A stretch of 57,597 nt of DNA from SIG603 sp964370635 (lineage in GTDB: Bacteria > Bacillota > Clostridia > Oscillospirales > Acutalibacteraceae). Below the pieces are notes generated by a model. The model saw only the letters and a list, made by a program, of their open reading frames with translations. It made no database searches and had not been told where the DNA came from. The number at the start of each line of letters is the position of its first letter. Position 1 is the first letter of the stretch. Of this stretch, positions 17,413 to 27,146 are shown in pieces. The DNA lies in the NCBI GenBank assembly GCA_964370635.1, contig CAYJJU010000015.1, forward strand, positions 1-57,597, given 5' to 3'. The position numbers and the translations under genes were made by a program.

Positions 17413-20400
17413 TTATTGGCTTTTCATGCCGAGTTTTGACTCTACTTCGTGACTTTTTAGCGATAAAATCTTTGAAATTCCATCGTCTTGCATGGTTACG
17501 CCGTAAAGCATGTCGGCTGTCTCCATGGTTCCTCGTCTGTGGGTTACGACTATAAACTGCGTTTCTTTATTCATTCTTTGTAGATAGGCTGCAAAGCGAC
17601 GCACATTTACATCGTCAAGTGCGGCTTCAACCTCGTCAAGCATACAAAATGGTGGTGGACTTACTTTCATAATCGCAAAATAAATTGAAATTGCAACCAG
17701 TGCTTTTTCTCCACCCGAAAGTGCTTCTATGTTTGCAACGATTTTACCCGGAGGCTGAACCCTGATGTCTATGCCCGAATTTAATATATCGCTCTCGTCT
17801 GAGAAAGACAGACTTGCCGTTCCTCCGCCGAAGAGCTCTGTGAAAATATGCGTAAAATGTTTGCTGATTTCCGCAAAACGAATGGCAAACTGCTCTTGCA
17901 TATGCTTTGTAAGTTCGGTTATTAATTTTATCAGCTCAAGCTTTGATTTTTCCACATCTTCAATTTGTTCGCTTAAAAATTCATAACGCTCGCTGACTTC
18001 TTTATACTCTTCTACAGCGGCGACATTAACAGCGCCTAAGGCCCTAATTTTGTTCTTTAGCTCTACAAGTCTTCGCTGTGCTTTTTGCAAATCTTCAACT
18101 TCTATGCCAAATTCTTCTGCTTCACGCCTTGTAAGCTCGTACTCGTCCCAAAGTTTTGAGATTATCGTGTCATATTCCTTTTGAATGTTATCGCATCGCT
18201 CTCTTAGGCGTGCAATTTCAAGGCCTACTCTTTCTCTCTCTAAAGACTTGTCACGTTCGTCTTGTCTTAGTTTTGCCGAATTTTTGTCAAGCTCATCTCG
18301 CTTAGCCAAAATTGCGGCAGCTTCTTCACGTTTTTCATTTGCGCTAAGACGCAGTTTTTCTGCCTTTTCTTTAAGCTCTACCGATAAAATTTCATGCCTT
18401 TCAAGGTCTTCTTTTAACGCTATGCTTTCATTTTTTAGCCTATCAATAGAGGAAACTCCTTCAAGTTTTCTGCTTTCAAGCGCTGAAATTGTGCTTTTTA
18501 TGGACTCTTTATCCTTTTGGAAAGATAGCCCCCTTAGTTTTATTTCCTGTAGTAAGTTTGAAAACTCATCATTTTCTTTTTGTTTTTCATCTCTGTCACC
18601 GCTGAGCGTTTCGACTGTGCTGTTGTGTAAAGTTAAATTACTTTCGTGCTCGTCTATGACAAGGGAGATTTCTTCCATCAAAGCCTTTGAGCTTGTCGCA
18701 CGTTTTAATGCAGATTCTTTTTCTAAAGTTAAACTGCTTTTCAAAGCCTTAATGCTTTCAAACTCTCTTTCTAAACGAGTAATTTCTGCGGTGGTATGTA
18801 TTTTATCCTCGGTAATGACCGAAAGCTCGGATTTTATAGTGTCAATCTGTGCACGAACTTCAGAAAGCTCTGCGATACTTACTTTATAAGCTTCTTCATA
18901 CTCCTTACTTTGGCTCAACAGCTTTTCTGAAAGCTCTTTTATGCGCTCTATCTCGCTTTTACGGCTTAAAAGTCCCGAATTTTTGGCTAATGAACCGCCG
19001 GTCAGCGAACCGCCTGAGTTTACAACTTGCCCGTCAAGGGTTACCACCCTAAAACGATATTCTGCCTTTTTAGCAATTATTACCGCAGAATTTAAGTCGC
19101 TTGCAATGACAGTAGTGCCTAAAATTGAACTTTTTATATTGTTATATATTTCTTCACACGAAACAAGATTTGACGCAATGCCTATAAATCCGTCCATTTT
19201 TTCTACATTTGAAACATTTATATACCTGCCCTTAATTATGTTTAAAGGCAAAAATGTCGCCCTGCCGCTGTTTCGCTGTTTCAACAGGTTAATTGCTGAT
19301 TTTGCGTCCTGCTCTGTATTTACAACTATGTTTTGCATTGCGGCGCCAAGGGCAGTTTCTATAGCGACAGAATATTTTGGCTCTGTCTTAATAAGGCCTG
19401 TTACAGGGCCGTGAATGCCCTTTAAAATGCCACGTCCGGCCTCTTTCATAGTAGTTTTTACACTTTGGGTAAAGCCCTCAAAATTGCGCTCTAAATCCTC
19501 TAAAAGTTTTGCACGTCTGCTTTGCTCGGAATATTTTAAATTTGTGTCGTCTAAAAGTTTTTTTGTGTCCTCAACTTTTTTTGCCCTAGCCTCATATCTG
19601 AGCTCATACCCCTTTAAAGAGTTGGTACAGGACAAAATTTTATCTTCTATATCGTTTTTAAATTGTTTGGTTTTTTCTAAATCATCAAGAATTTTATCAT
19701 GATTTTTTTCATGAGTTGCTAAATCTTCGTCAAGCACTGTAAGCCTTGAATTTATTTCATTAACGGTCGATGCAAAGGAGGAGTACTTTACTTTTTCTTC
19801 CGAAAGTAAAGCTGTAAGGCTTGATATGCTTAAAAGGGCAGTTTCTATATCTTTTAAAACCGAGTCAGAGTGCTTTCTTATGCCCTCAAGCTTGTCGGCC
19901 ATGTTTACATAATCCTTGTTGTTTTGCTCAATCTCCGAGTTTTTTCTCTCTATATCGGTTTTGTACTGTGCTATTTGATTGTCTATGTCGCTACTAAATT
20001 TAATCACAGTTTCAATTTCATTTTGAATACGGTTTACATTATTTCCAAGATGAAGCATTTCATTTTCTAAAACAGAAAATTCACCGTCTGTCCTGACGGC
20101 GTCTTCGTCAAAGGCAGAGGCTTCTTCTCGTAAAGTTTCCATGGAAATAATTAAATTATTTGTGTTTTTAAAATTCTCTTCAATTTCAACAGAAATTTTT
20201 TCTATTTCGTTTTCAATTTCGCCGTGTTGATTTTGCGAAATCGAGAGTTTATTTTCTTGTTCTCGTAAAATTTTGCCTGAACGATTTAAGGTTTCGACCC
20301 AAATTCCAATTTCAAGCTCTTTTTTCTCTTTATCAAACTCAATGAACTGTTTCGCTTTTTCAGATTGTATCCTTAAAGGCTCTATTCTGCTTTCAAGTTC

Positions 20401-20988
20401 TGATAAAATATCGCGAAGTCTTACGAGGTTGTCCTCTGTTTTTGAGAGCCTTCTCTCAGACTCTTCTTTTCTATATCTAAATCGAGAAATTCCTGATGCT
20501 TCCTCAAAAATTTCACGTCTATCCTCACTTTTAGCGGAGACGATACTGTCAATTTTTCCCTGTCCTATCATGGAGTATCCATCTCTTCCAAGGCCGGTAT
20601 CCATGAAAAGTTCGTTAATATCCTTAAGTCTAACTGTAGCCTTATTTATGAGATATTCACTTTCTCCCGAGCGATAATATCGCCTGGTTATTGCGATGTT
20701 GTCGCCGTCAAAATTTAGGTCACCGCCTGAATTATCTATGTTCAGTGTGACCTCTGCAAAGCCTTGCGCCTTGCGGGAGGTCGTGCCTTTAAATATGACG
20801 TCTTCCATTTTTGAACAGCGCAAAGCCCTGGTTGACTGTTCACCCAGCACCCAACGCAAAGCGTCGCTTACATTGCTTTTACCGCTTCCGTTAGGGCCGA
20901 CGACGGCCACCATATGGTCTTCAAATTTTAAAGTTGTCTTATCGGGAAATGTTTTAAATCCTTGTATTTCAAGCGACTTTAAAAGCAT
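17413..20988 (-). CDS. smc: chromosome segregation protein SMC
   Basis: 1191 aa. Walker A GPNGSGKSN (31-39) at the N-terminus, long coiled coils on both sides of a hinge (about 515-640, with GIHGPVTGLI), and at the C-terminus the signature LSGGEKALVA (near 1088) with Walker B CMLDEVEAALDD. It forms the condensin ring with ScpA and ScpB, which are not in this window. Its ATG shares one base with the stop of the radical SAM gene (TGATG). Confidence 0.98.
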   Translation of the reverse strand: MLLKSLEIQGFKTFPDKTTLKFEDHMVAVVGPNGSGKSNVSDALRWVLGEQSTRALRCSKMEDVIFKGTTSRKAQGFAEVTLNIDNSGGDLNFDGDNIAITRRYYRSGESEYLINKATVRLKDINELFMDTGLGRDGYSMIGQGKIDSIVSAKSEDRREIFEEASGISRFRYRKEESERRLSKTEDNLVRLRDILSELESRIEPLRIQSEKAKQFIEFDKEKKELEIGIWVETLNRSGKILREQENKLSISQNQHGEIENEIEKISVEIEENFKNTNNLIISMETLREEASAFDEDAVRTDGEFSVLENEMLHLGNNVNRIQNEIETVIKFSSDIDNQIAQYKTDIERKNSEIEQNNKDYVNMADKLEGIRKHSDSVLKDIETALLSISSLTALLSEEKVKYSSFASTVNEINSRLTVLDEDLATHEKNHDKILDDLEKTKQFKNDIEDKILSCTNSLKGYELRYEARAKKVEDTKKLLDDTNLKYSEQSRRAKLLEDLERNFEGFTQSVKTTMKEAGRGILKGIHGPVTGLIKTEPKYSVAIETALGAAMQNIVVNTEQDAKSAINLLKQRNSGRATFLPLNIIKGRYINVSNVEKMDGFIGIASNLVSCEEIYNNIKSSILGTTVIASDLNSAVIIAKKAEYRFRVVTLDGQVVNSGGSLTGGSLAKNSGLLSRKSEIERIKELSEKLLSQSKEYEEAYKVSIAELSEVRAQIDTIKSELSVITEDKIHTTAEITRLEREFESIKALKSSLTLEKESALKRATSSKALMEEISLVIDEHESNLTLHNSTVETLSGDRDEKQKENDEFSNLLQEIKLRGLSFQKDKESIKSTISALESRKLEGVSSIDRLKNESIALKEDLERHEILSVELKEKAEKLRLSANEKREEAAAILAKRDELDKNSAKLRQDERDKSLERERVGLEIARLRERCDNIQKEYDTIISKLWDEYELTRREAEEFGIEVEDLQKAQRRLVELKNKIRALGAVNVAAVEEYKEVSERYEFLSEQIEDVEKSKLELIKLITELTKHMQEQFAIRFAEISKHFTHIFTELFGGGTASLSFSDESDILNSGIDIRVQPPGKIVANIEALSGGEKALVAISIYFAIMKVSPPPFCMLDEVEAALDDVNVRRFAAYLQRMNKETQFIVVTHRRGTMETADMLYGVTMQDDGISKILSLKSHEVESKLGMKSQ

Positions 20989-21983
20989 CAGTCTTGCTCC
21001 TTTATCAAATAATCGGTTACATTTGAGTCTTGTATAAACTCTATATTAAAGCCTAGTTTATTAAATTTAATTTGGTTTGATTTTTTTTGACCCAGATACT
21101 GTGAAATTAGTTTTGGGTTTACATAAATTTTTGCATTCTTGATATTGTTTTTTATCAAATATTCAAGTATTTTCCTGTAATTTATTTCAGATTTGCAAAG
21201 TTCCATAAATGCAGGATGGTATGGGCCGTCTACATAATCTTTTTCCAAAATATCACTTGCGTGAAGGCCAACTCGTATTACCTTTATATTTTTTTCATAA
21301 AACATCGGTAAAATTTTTGCGCAAAGAGCCACGGCTTTGTCAAGTGATTGAGCCTTATAGCTAGCTTCTTTTACCAGTTTGTCAAGCTTTGTGCCTTTAA
21401 GGACTATTGTCGGGTAAATTCGGACGGTATCGGGGCTTAATTTAATAATTTCTTTTGCTGTAAATATATCCCTCTTGTCGTTTGAAGTGTAAAGGCCTGT
21501 CATCATTTGCAGTCCAAGCTCAAATCCATGAGATTTAATTAAATTTGAGGCATCAATAACGTCTTGTGCGCTGTGACCCCTGTCGTTTGCAAGTAAAACT
21601 GCTTCACACATAGACTGTGCGCCGAGTTCGATTGCTGTTACCTTAAATTCCTTTAGCGTTTTTAATATATCATCATTTATGCAGTCGGGGCGTGTAGAAA
21701 CCCTAATACCCTTAAAGCCAAATTCCTTTACAGTCTTGAAACCTGCCTTTAAAAGCGATAGCATGTAATCTTTGTCAATTGCAGTAAAACTGCCACCAAA
21801 AAAGGCAAGCTCCGTGTTATTTGGAGACAAATTTCCTTGAATCGCACTGTTTTTTACTGTGTTGTACACTTCATCGGCAGTCGGAGCGCCCTCTTTTCCA
21901 GTAATTTTTGTTTGATTACAAAAACTGCAAAGACAAGGGCATCCTATGTGTGGCACAAATATCGAAATGTTTGAATGTTTAAT
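20988..21983 (-). CDS. radical SAM protein, Elp3-like
   Basis: About 331 aa. The [4Fe-4S] motif CPCLCSFCNQ has the CxxxCxxC spacing. FFGGSFTAI and GIRVSTRPDCI match the Elp3-like radical SAM proteins found between rnc and smc in clostridia. No ATG is available for the natural N-terminus: the frame opens after a TGA at 21990-21992. I place the start at an ATT (21983-21981) that overlaps the rnc stop, because residues KHSNISIFVPHIGCP are typical of the family. A GTG at 21956 (322 aa) would delete the first barrel strand. The start is therefore uncertain, and a sequencing error is possible. The role may be tRNA modification; it is not proven. Confidence 0.75.
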   Translation of the reverse strand: MKHSNISIFVPHIGCPCLCSFCNQTKITGKEGAPTADEVYNTVKNSAIQGNLSPNNTELAFFGGSFTAIDKDYMLSLLKAGFKTVKEFGFKGIRVSTRPDCINDDILKTLKEFKVTAIELGAQSMCEAVLLANDRGHSAQDVIDASNLIKSHGFELGLQMMTGLYTSNDKRDIFTAKEIIKLSPDTVRIYPTIVLKGTKLDKLVKEASYKAQSLDKAVALCAKILPMFYEKNIKVIRVGLHASDILEKDYVDGPYHPAFMELCKSEINYRKILEYLIKNNIKNAKIYVNPKLISQYLGQKKSNQIKFNKLGFNIEFIQDSNVTDYLIKEQD

Positions 21984-22659
21984 ATCCCATCAACTCCAAG
22001 GCAAGTCTTGCGGCTTGCTGTTCTGCTTCTTTTTTACTTTTTCCGCCGCCTTTTCCAAGCACATTGCTGTTTAGTAAAACTTCTACCACAAAATGCTTGC
22101 TGTGGTCGGGCCCTGTGGAACTTATGAGTCTGTAGCTCAGTTTTTCTTCAGGATTTTGCTGGATAATCTCTTGCAAAGAGGTCTTATAATCTTTAAAATT
22201 ACTGCTTCCTGCCTTTTTTGCGGCAGGTTCTATATATTTAATAATGAAATTTTTGGTGATATCCATGCTGCCTGAGTCTATATAAATAGCCGCAATAATT
22301 GATTCAAACATGTCGGCTAAAATGCTGGGTCTTGTGCTTCCACCAGTTCTTTCTTCTCCATAACTTAGGCGCACAAACGAGCCTAAATCTAGCAGTTTTG
22401 AAAAAGAACACAAAGATTTTTCGCACACTAGATTTGCCCTCATCTTAGTAAGTTTACCCTCGGGCAAGTCGTTAAATTTTTGAAACAGAAATTCTGCAAC
22501 CGCAAAATTTAGTATAGAGTCGCCTAAAAACTCAAGTCGCTCATAACTATTCACCTTATGCTCGTTGGCATACGAGGAGTGAGTTATTGCGGTTAAAAGC
22601 AGGTCTTTATTTTTAAATGTATAAGAAATTTTTGATTCTAGTGCCTTTATCTGCTTCAT
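21979..22659 (-). CDS. rnc: ribonuclease III
   Basis: 226 aa. The RNase III signature ERLEFLGDSILNFAVAEFL is followed by a second acidic motif LADMFESIIAAIYID and a C-terminal double-stranded RNA-binding domain (YKTSLQEI to the end). It processes rRNA precursors and structured mRNAs. The start follows AGGAGAGG. The stop overlaps the putative ATT start of the radical SAM gene. Confidence 0.98.
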   Translation of the reverse strand: MKQIKALESKISYTFKNKDLLLTAITHSSYANEHKVNSYERLEFLGDSILNFAVAEFLFQKFNDLPEGKLTKMRANLVCEKSLCSFSKLLDLGSFVRLSYGEERTGGSTRPSILADMFESIIAAIYIDSGSMDITKNFIIKYIEPAAKKAGSSNFKDYKTSLQEIIQQNPEEKLSYRLISSTGPDHSKHFVVEVLLNSNVLGKGGGKSKKEAEQQAARLALELMGY

Positions 22660-22668
22660 TTTCCTCTC

Positions 22669-23673
22669 CTAGTCTGTGGTTTTTGTGGATTTCACGGCAC
22701 TGTTAATGTCGTGAATAACTCCTGAGTCAACATATTTTTTCATTAAAAGCAAAGCCGATTTCACAGTCTCTGCCTTGGCGCTTCCGTGGATTTTAAACAC
22801 GGGTTTAGACGCACCCATTATAGGCGCACCGCCGTACTCATTATAATCAATTTCTTTTTTTAGTAGTTTCATGTCCTTTAAAACCATGGCGGCGGCAAGC
22901 TTATTTAGTATTCCTTTTTTAAATACACCCTTAATTTTTCCCATAAGTGTAAGTGCTACACCTTCAAATACTTTTAAGGTAATATTGCCTGTAAAGCCGT
23001 CGCACACTACAACGTCTGCGGCGTCTTCTACCATGTCTCTGCCCTCTACATTTCCTACAAAGTTTATGTTATTATCTGCTTTTAAAAGTTTGAAGGCGTC
23101 TTGGTAAAGCTTTGTGCCTTTATGTTCCTCTGTTCCAACGTTTAAAAGGCCAACTCTTGGATTTTTAATACCCATAACTTTTTCCATGTACACACTGCCC
23201 ATTATTGCAAATTGAAGCAGCATATCAGGTCGGCATTCTGTGTTTGCGCCAACGTCTGAGAGCATGAAAAAGCCTTTTTTCTTTGGAATTACAGAGGCAA
23301 AAGTTACCCTTTTTACGCCTTTAATTCTCTTTACTATCATAGTTGTTCCCACAACAAGTGCACCGCTGTTTCCGGCGCTTGCAAAGGCATCACCCTTGTT
23401 TTCAGAAAGCATTTTCATGCCGACTGCCATAGACGAGTCGGATTTTTCTTTTAATAAATCTGTAGGCTCATCGTGCATGGTAATTTGTTGTGGTGCATGT
23501 ATAATTTCAAAAGCACTTATGTCTAGATTGTTGTTTTTTGCGCAGTCTTTTATAAGATTTTCATCACCACATAAGGCAATTTGAACATCTACTGCGTTTT
23601 TTGCAAGTATACAACCCTTTATTATTTCTAAAGGAGCATTATCTCCTCCGAAAGCATCAATAATGAATTTCAT
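22669..23673 (-). CDS. plsX: phosphate acyltransferase PlsX
   Basis: 334 aa. IDAFGGDNAP at the N-terminus, then DVGANTECRP and VCDGFTGNITLK, all typical of PlsX, which makes acyl-phosphate from acyl-ACP for phospholipid synthesis. The ATG at 23673 is seven bases after AAGGAG; an ATG two codons upstream is too near that site. The start lies inside the 3' end of trmFO (17-base overlap). Unusually for Firmicutes, no fapR, fabD or acpP follows before rnc. Confidence 0.97.
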   Translation of the reverse strand: MKFIIDAFGGDNAPLEIIKGCILAKNAVDVQIALCGDENLIKDCAKNNNLDISAFEIIHAPQQITMHDEPTDLLKEKSDSSMAVGMKMLSENKGDAFASAGNSGALVVGTTMIVKRIKGVKRVTFASVIPKKKGFFMLSDVGANTECRPDMLLQFAIMGSVYMEKVMGIKNPRVGLLNVGTEEHKGTKLYQDAFKLLKADNNINFVGNVEGRDMVEDAADVVVCDGFTGNITLKVFEGVALTLMGKIKGVFKKGILNKLAAAMVLKDMKLLKKEIDYNEYGGAPIMGASKPVFKIHGSAKAETVKSALLLMKKYVDSGVIHDINSAVKSTKTTD

Positions 23674-24982
23674 ATTCATTCTCCTTCAAATATTCCTTAA
23701 GGTCATCAAGCGCCCTTAAAGCGAGTTTATTATATCTAAGTTTTTTATCTCTTATTTTTTCATTAAGCGTCGGCAAAACGCCAAAATTTGCGCCCATGGG
23801 CTGGAAATCCTTTGAAATACTGCTTGATGCATGAAGAGAAAGTGCGCCTATCATTGTTGTATTTGGAAAGTAGAGCGGTGTTTCATTTTTTATTGCTCTA
23901 ACAGCATTTATTCCTGCGACAAGCCCTGAGGAGGCAGACTCCATATAGCCTTCTACTCCCGTGATTTGCCCTGCAAAAAATAGATTTTTATTTGATTTAA
24001 GAGAATAATCGGAGTTCAAAAGTTTAGGCGAATTTAAAAAAGTATTTCTATGCATTACGCCGTACCTTAAAAACTCTGCATTTTCAAGGCCCGGTATAAG
24101 GCTAAACACTCGTTTTTGCTCGGAAAATGTCAAATTTGTTTGAAAACCTACCAAATTATACATGGTTTTTTCAAGGTTTTCTGTGCGCAGCTGAACAACC
24201 GCCCAAGGCCTTTTGTCTGTTTTAGGGTCTCTTAGACCTACAGGTTTTAAAGGGCCGAAACGCAGTGTATCCTCGCCTCTTTGAGCCATTATTTCCACGG
24301 GCATACAGCCCTCGTACACCTTTGGATTTCTCATGTCAAAATCTCTAATTTGTGCACGTTTTGCGTTTATTAGCGCATCGTAAAAAATTTCATACTCTTC
24401 CTTATTCATGGGGCAGTTGATATAATCTGCGTCCCCTTTGTCGTATCGTGAAGCCAAAAAGCATTTTGTCATGTCAAGGCTACTTGCCGATACTATTGGA
24501 GCGGCGGCGTCAAAGAAACTTAGACTACCGTCGCACAGAGCCTCAATTTTTTCAGCCAAAGCGTCTGAGGTGAGCGGGCCTGTGGCTATTACTGTGATTT
24601 CATCACTTGGAATATCCAAAATTTCTTCATTAATTATCTCTATATTTTCATGCGCCTTAATTTTTTCCGTGACAAGTTTTGAAAATTCATCTCTGTCCAC
24701 TGCAAGCGCACCACCTGCCGGAACCTTAGTCTTGTCCGCACAGGCGACAAGCAGAGAGTTTAAGTGCCTCATTTCTTCCTTTAAAAGCCCAGGAGCCGAC
24801 TCTAGTCTTGCCCCTTTAAATGAGTTTGAGCAGATAAGCTCTGAAAAATTCTCACTTTGATGCGCAGGGGTGTATTTTTTAGGCTTCATCTCAAATAATT
24901 TTACTTTTATACCACTATTTGCAATTTGCCATGCGGCTTCACAGCCTGCAAGGCCTGCACCTATAACATTAATACTATTCAT
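23657..24982 (-). CDS. trmFO: methylenetetrahydrofolate--tRNA-(uracil-5-)-methyltransferase
   Basis: 441 aa. The FAD-binding motif VIGAGLAGCEAAW begins at residue 5, with LICSNSFKGARLESAPGLLK and FFAGQITGVEGYMES further on, both diagnostic for TrmFO. It makes m5U54 in tRNAs using methylene-THF. The ATG at 24982 overlaps the topA stop by eight bases (ATGAATAG); an upstream TTG is less likely. Confidence 0.97.
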   Translation of the reverse strand: MNSINVIGAGLAGCEAAWQIANSGIKVKLFEMKPKKYTPAHQSENFSELICSNSFKGARLESAPGLLKEEMRHLNSLLVACADKTKVPAGGALAVDRDEFSKLVTEKIKAHENIEIINEEILDIPSDEITVIATGPLTSDALAEKIEALCDGSLSFFDAAAPIVSASSLDMTKCFLASRYDKGDADYINCPMNKEEYEIFYDALINAKRAQIRDFDMRNPKVYEGCMPVEIMAQRGEDTLRFGPLKPVGLRDPKTDKRPWAVVQLRTENLEKTMYNLVGFQTNLTFSEQKRVFSLIPGLENAEFLRYGVMHRNTFLNSPKLLNSDYSLKSNKNLFFAGQITGVEGYMESASSGLVAGINAVRAIKNETPLYFPNTTMIGALSLHASSSISKDFQPMGANFGVLPTLNEKIRDKKLRYNKLALRALDDLKEYLKENEYEIHY

Positions 24983-27050
24983 TGTCTTCAAAGCTACAAC
25001 CCTCTGTCACGCAGTAAACACCCTTGTTTTTTCCCTTTTTTTGCATTAGAGTCTTGCCGCAAACGGGGCATTTCTTGGCTGACGGTGGATCCCATGAAAC
25101 AAAATCACACTTAGGATACTCGCTGCAACCAAAGAAAACTCTGCCTTTTTTGGATTTTTTCTCTATTACATTTCCGTCGCATTTTGGGCACTGACTGCCT
25201 GTTTCGTTGACGATTTTTTTGATATTCTTGCACTCTGGGTATCCAGGGCAAGCTATGAATTTTCCGTATCTTCCAACTTTTACAACCATCATTTTACCGC
25301 ACTTGTCGCAAACTATGTCTGTTTGGTCTTCTTCAAGTTTGATTTTAACGCCGTTTAAGTCTTCTTTTGCCTTTGCCACGGTGTCTTTAAATGGGTCGTA
25401 AAAATCGTGCAGGGTCTTAATCCAGTCGACATCACCGCTTTGCACCTTGTCAAGCTCGGTTTCTACCTCGGCTGTAAATTTAACATTTACTATTTCAGGG
25501 AAGCGCTCTTTCATGAGCTTTGTCATAACTATTCCAAGTTCTGTCGGCTTAAAGGCTTTTGCCTCACGGGTCACATACTCCCTTGCTGTTATGGTCGAAA
25601 TTGTTGCAGCATAGGTCGACGGCCTGCCTATTCCGTTTTCTTCAAGTGTTTTTATTAAAGATGCCTCGGTAAATCTTGGTGGAGGCTGAGTAAAGTGCTG
25701 GTTTCCTAAAATGTCTTTAACCTTAAGCGGTAGACCTTCTGAAAGCACAGGCAGGTCTTTTTCTTTTTTCTCTTCCTCGTCCCTGCCCTCTTCGTAAAGA
25801 ACGGTGTAACCGTCGAAGGCTACGTTAAATCCTGAGGCTTTAAAGATGTATTCATCGGCGCTTATAGTCGCTTGGCTTGTGTTTAAGACACAGTTTGCCA
25901 TTTGGCAGGCTATGAAGCGTTCCCAAATTAGTTTATATAGTTTATATTGGTCTTTAGTAAGCGATTTTTCTGCCATTTGCGGTGTAAGTGCAATACTTGT
26001 AGGACGTATCGCCTCATGCCCGTCTTGCGCCTTTGACCTTGATTTAAATACTCTTGGGCTGCTTGGAAGGTATTTGCTTCCCCATTTATTTTCTATAAAA
26101 GAAACGGCTTCGCTTATTGCTTCGCCTGAAATTCTAAGCGAGTCTGTTCTCATATAGGTAATAAGACCCACAGCACCTTGGCCTGAAATTTCTACACCCT
26201 CGTAAAGCTCTTGCGCTGTTTTCATTGTTCTTCTGGCTTGAAAACCCAGCTTTCTTGCGGCTTCTTGTTGTAAGGTTGAAGTGATAAAAGGCGGAGCAGG
26301 TTTTTTATTTCTCTTGCCTTTTTTAAGCGTGTCCACCACAAAGTCTGCATTTTGAAGCTTTGCTAAAATTTCATCAGACTGCTCTTTTGACTCAATTTCA
26401 ATCTCACCTTTTTTATCGCCGTAAAAATTCGCAACAAAATTTGAGGTGCTTCCCTTTGGTTGAAGTTTCGCCTCTATTGTCCAGTATTCTTTTGGAACAA
26501 AGGCAAGTATGGCCTCTTCACGGTCTACTATTATTCTAACCGCAACAGATTGCACCCTGCCTGCAGAAAGTCCACGTCTTATAACCTTTGCAAGCAAAGG
26601 GCTTAAAGTGTAACCCACAAGCCTGTCAAGAATTCTTCTCGCTTGCTGTGCGTTTACTAAGTCTAAATCTATGGCTCTGGGGTTTTTCATGCCCTCGTTT
26701 ATGCCATTTTTTGTCATTTCATTAAAGGTTACACGCTCGCAGTTTTCGGGGTCTAATCCTAAAATGTGCGATAAATGCCACGAAATGGCCTCTCCCTCTC
26801 TATCGGGGTCGGTCGCAAGTAAGATTTGACTTGCCTCAGATGCTGCCTCTTTAAGCGCACTTACTACCTTTTCTTTTCCTTTAATTATACTGTATGTTGG
26901 CTTGAAATCATCTTTAACGTCAACACTGAGCCTTGCCTTGGGCAAATCTCTGATATGACCTACTGTAGCTACTACATTATAATCCGAGCCTAAATATTTT
27001 TTAACCGTTTTTACCTTGGTCGGTGACTCAACAATAACAAGTTTTGACAT
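24975..27050 (-). CDS. topA: DNA topoisomerase I
   Basis: 691 aa. Toprim domain starts at LVIVESPTKVKTVKKYLG. The catalytic tyrosine is in GLITYMRTDS. Three C-terminal zinc fingers (CDKCGK.., CPKCDG.., CPVCGK..) close the protein. It relaxes negative supercoils. The ATG at 27050 fits the family N-terminus; a 10-residue upstream extension is unlikely. There is a 96-base gap from dprA. Confidence 0.98.
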   Translation of the reverse strand: MSKLVIVESPTKVKTVKKYLGSDYNVVATVGHIRDLPKARLSVDVKDDFKPTYSIIKGKEKVVSALKEAASEASQILLATDPDREGEAISWHLSHILGLDPENCERVTFNEMTKNGINEGMKNPRAIDLDLVNAQQARRILDRLVGYTLSPLLAKVIRRGLSAGRVQSVAVRIIVDREEAILAFVPKEYWTIEAKLQPKGSTSNFVANFYGDKKGEIEIESKEQSDEILAKLQNADFVVDTLKKGKRNKKPAPPFITSTLQQEAARKLGFQARRTMKTAQELYEGVEISGQGAVGLITYMRTDSLRISGEAISEAVSFIENKWGSKYLPSSPRVFKSRSKAQDGHEAIRPTSIALTPQMAEKSLTKDQYKLYKLIWERFIACQMANCVLNTSQATISADEYIFKASGFNVAFDGYTVLYEEGRDEEEKKEKDLPVLSEGLPLKVKDILGNQHFTQPPPRFTEASLIKTLEENGIGRPSTYAATISTITAREYVTREAKAFKPTELGIVMTKLMKERFPEIVNVKFTAEVETELDKVQSGDVDWIKTLHDFYDPFKDTVAKAKEDLNGVKIKLEEDQTDIVCDKCGKMMVVKVGRYGKFIACPGYPECKNIKKIVNETGSQCPKCDGNVIEKKSKKGRVFFGCSEYPKCDFVSWDPPSAKKCPVCGKTLMQKKGKNKGVYCVTEGCSFEDNE

Positions 27051-27146
27051 TATTTTACCTGTTGACCGATATACGGCCACCTTTCACAAATTATTTTCTT
27101 ATATTACTATATAAAGTTAAACTTATAATTCTAAATTAGAAATACA

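Noticed and set aside
18185..19414. Serine- and phenylalanine-rich plus-strand frames opposite smc
   Set aside because: They mirror the Lys/Glu-rich coiled coil of smc on the other strand and have no start signals.
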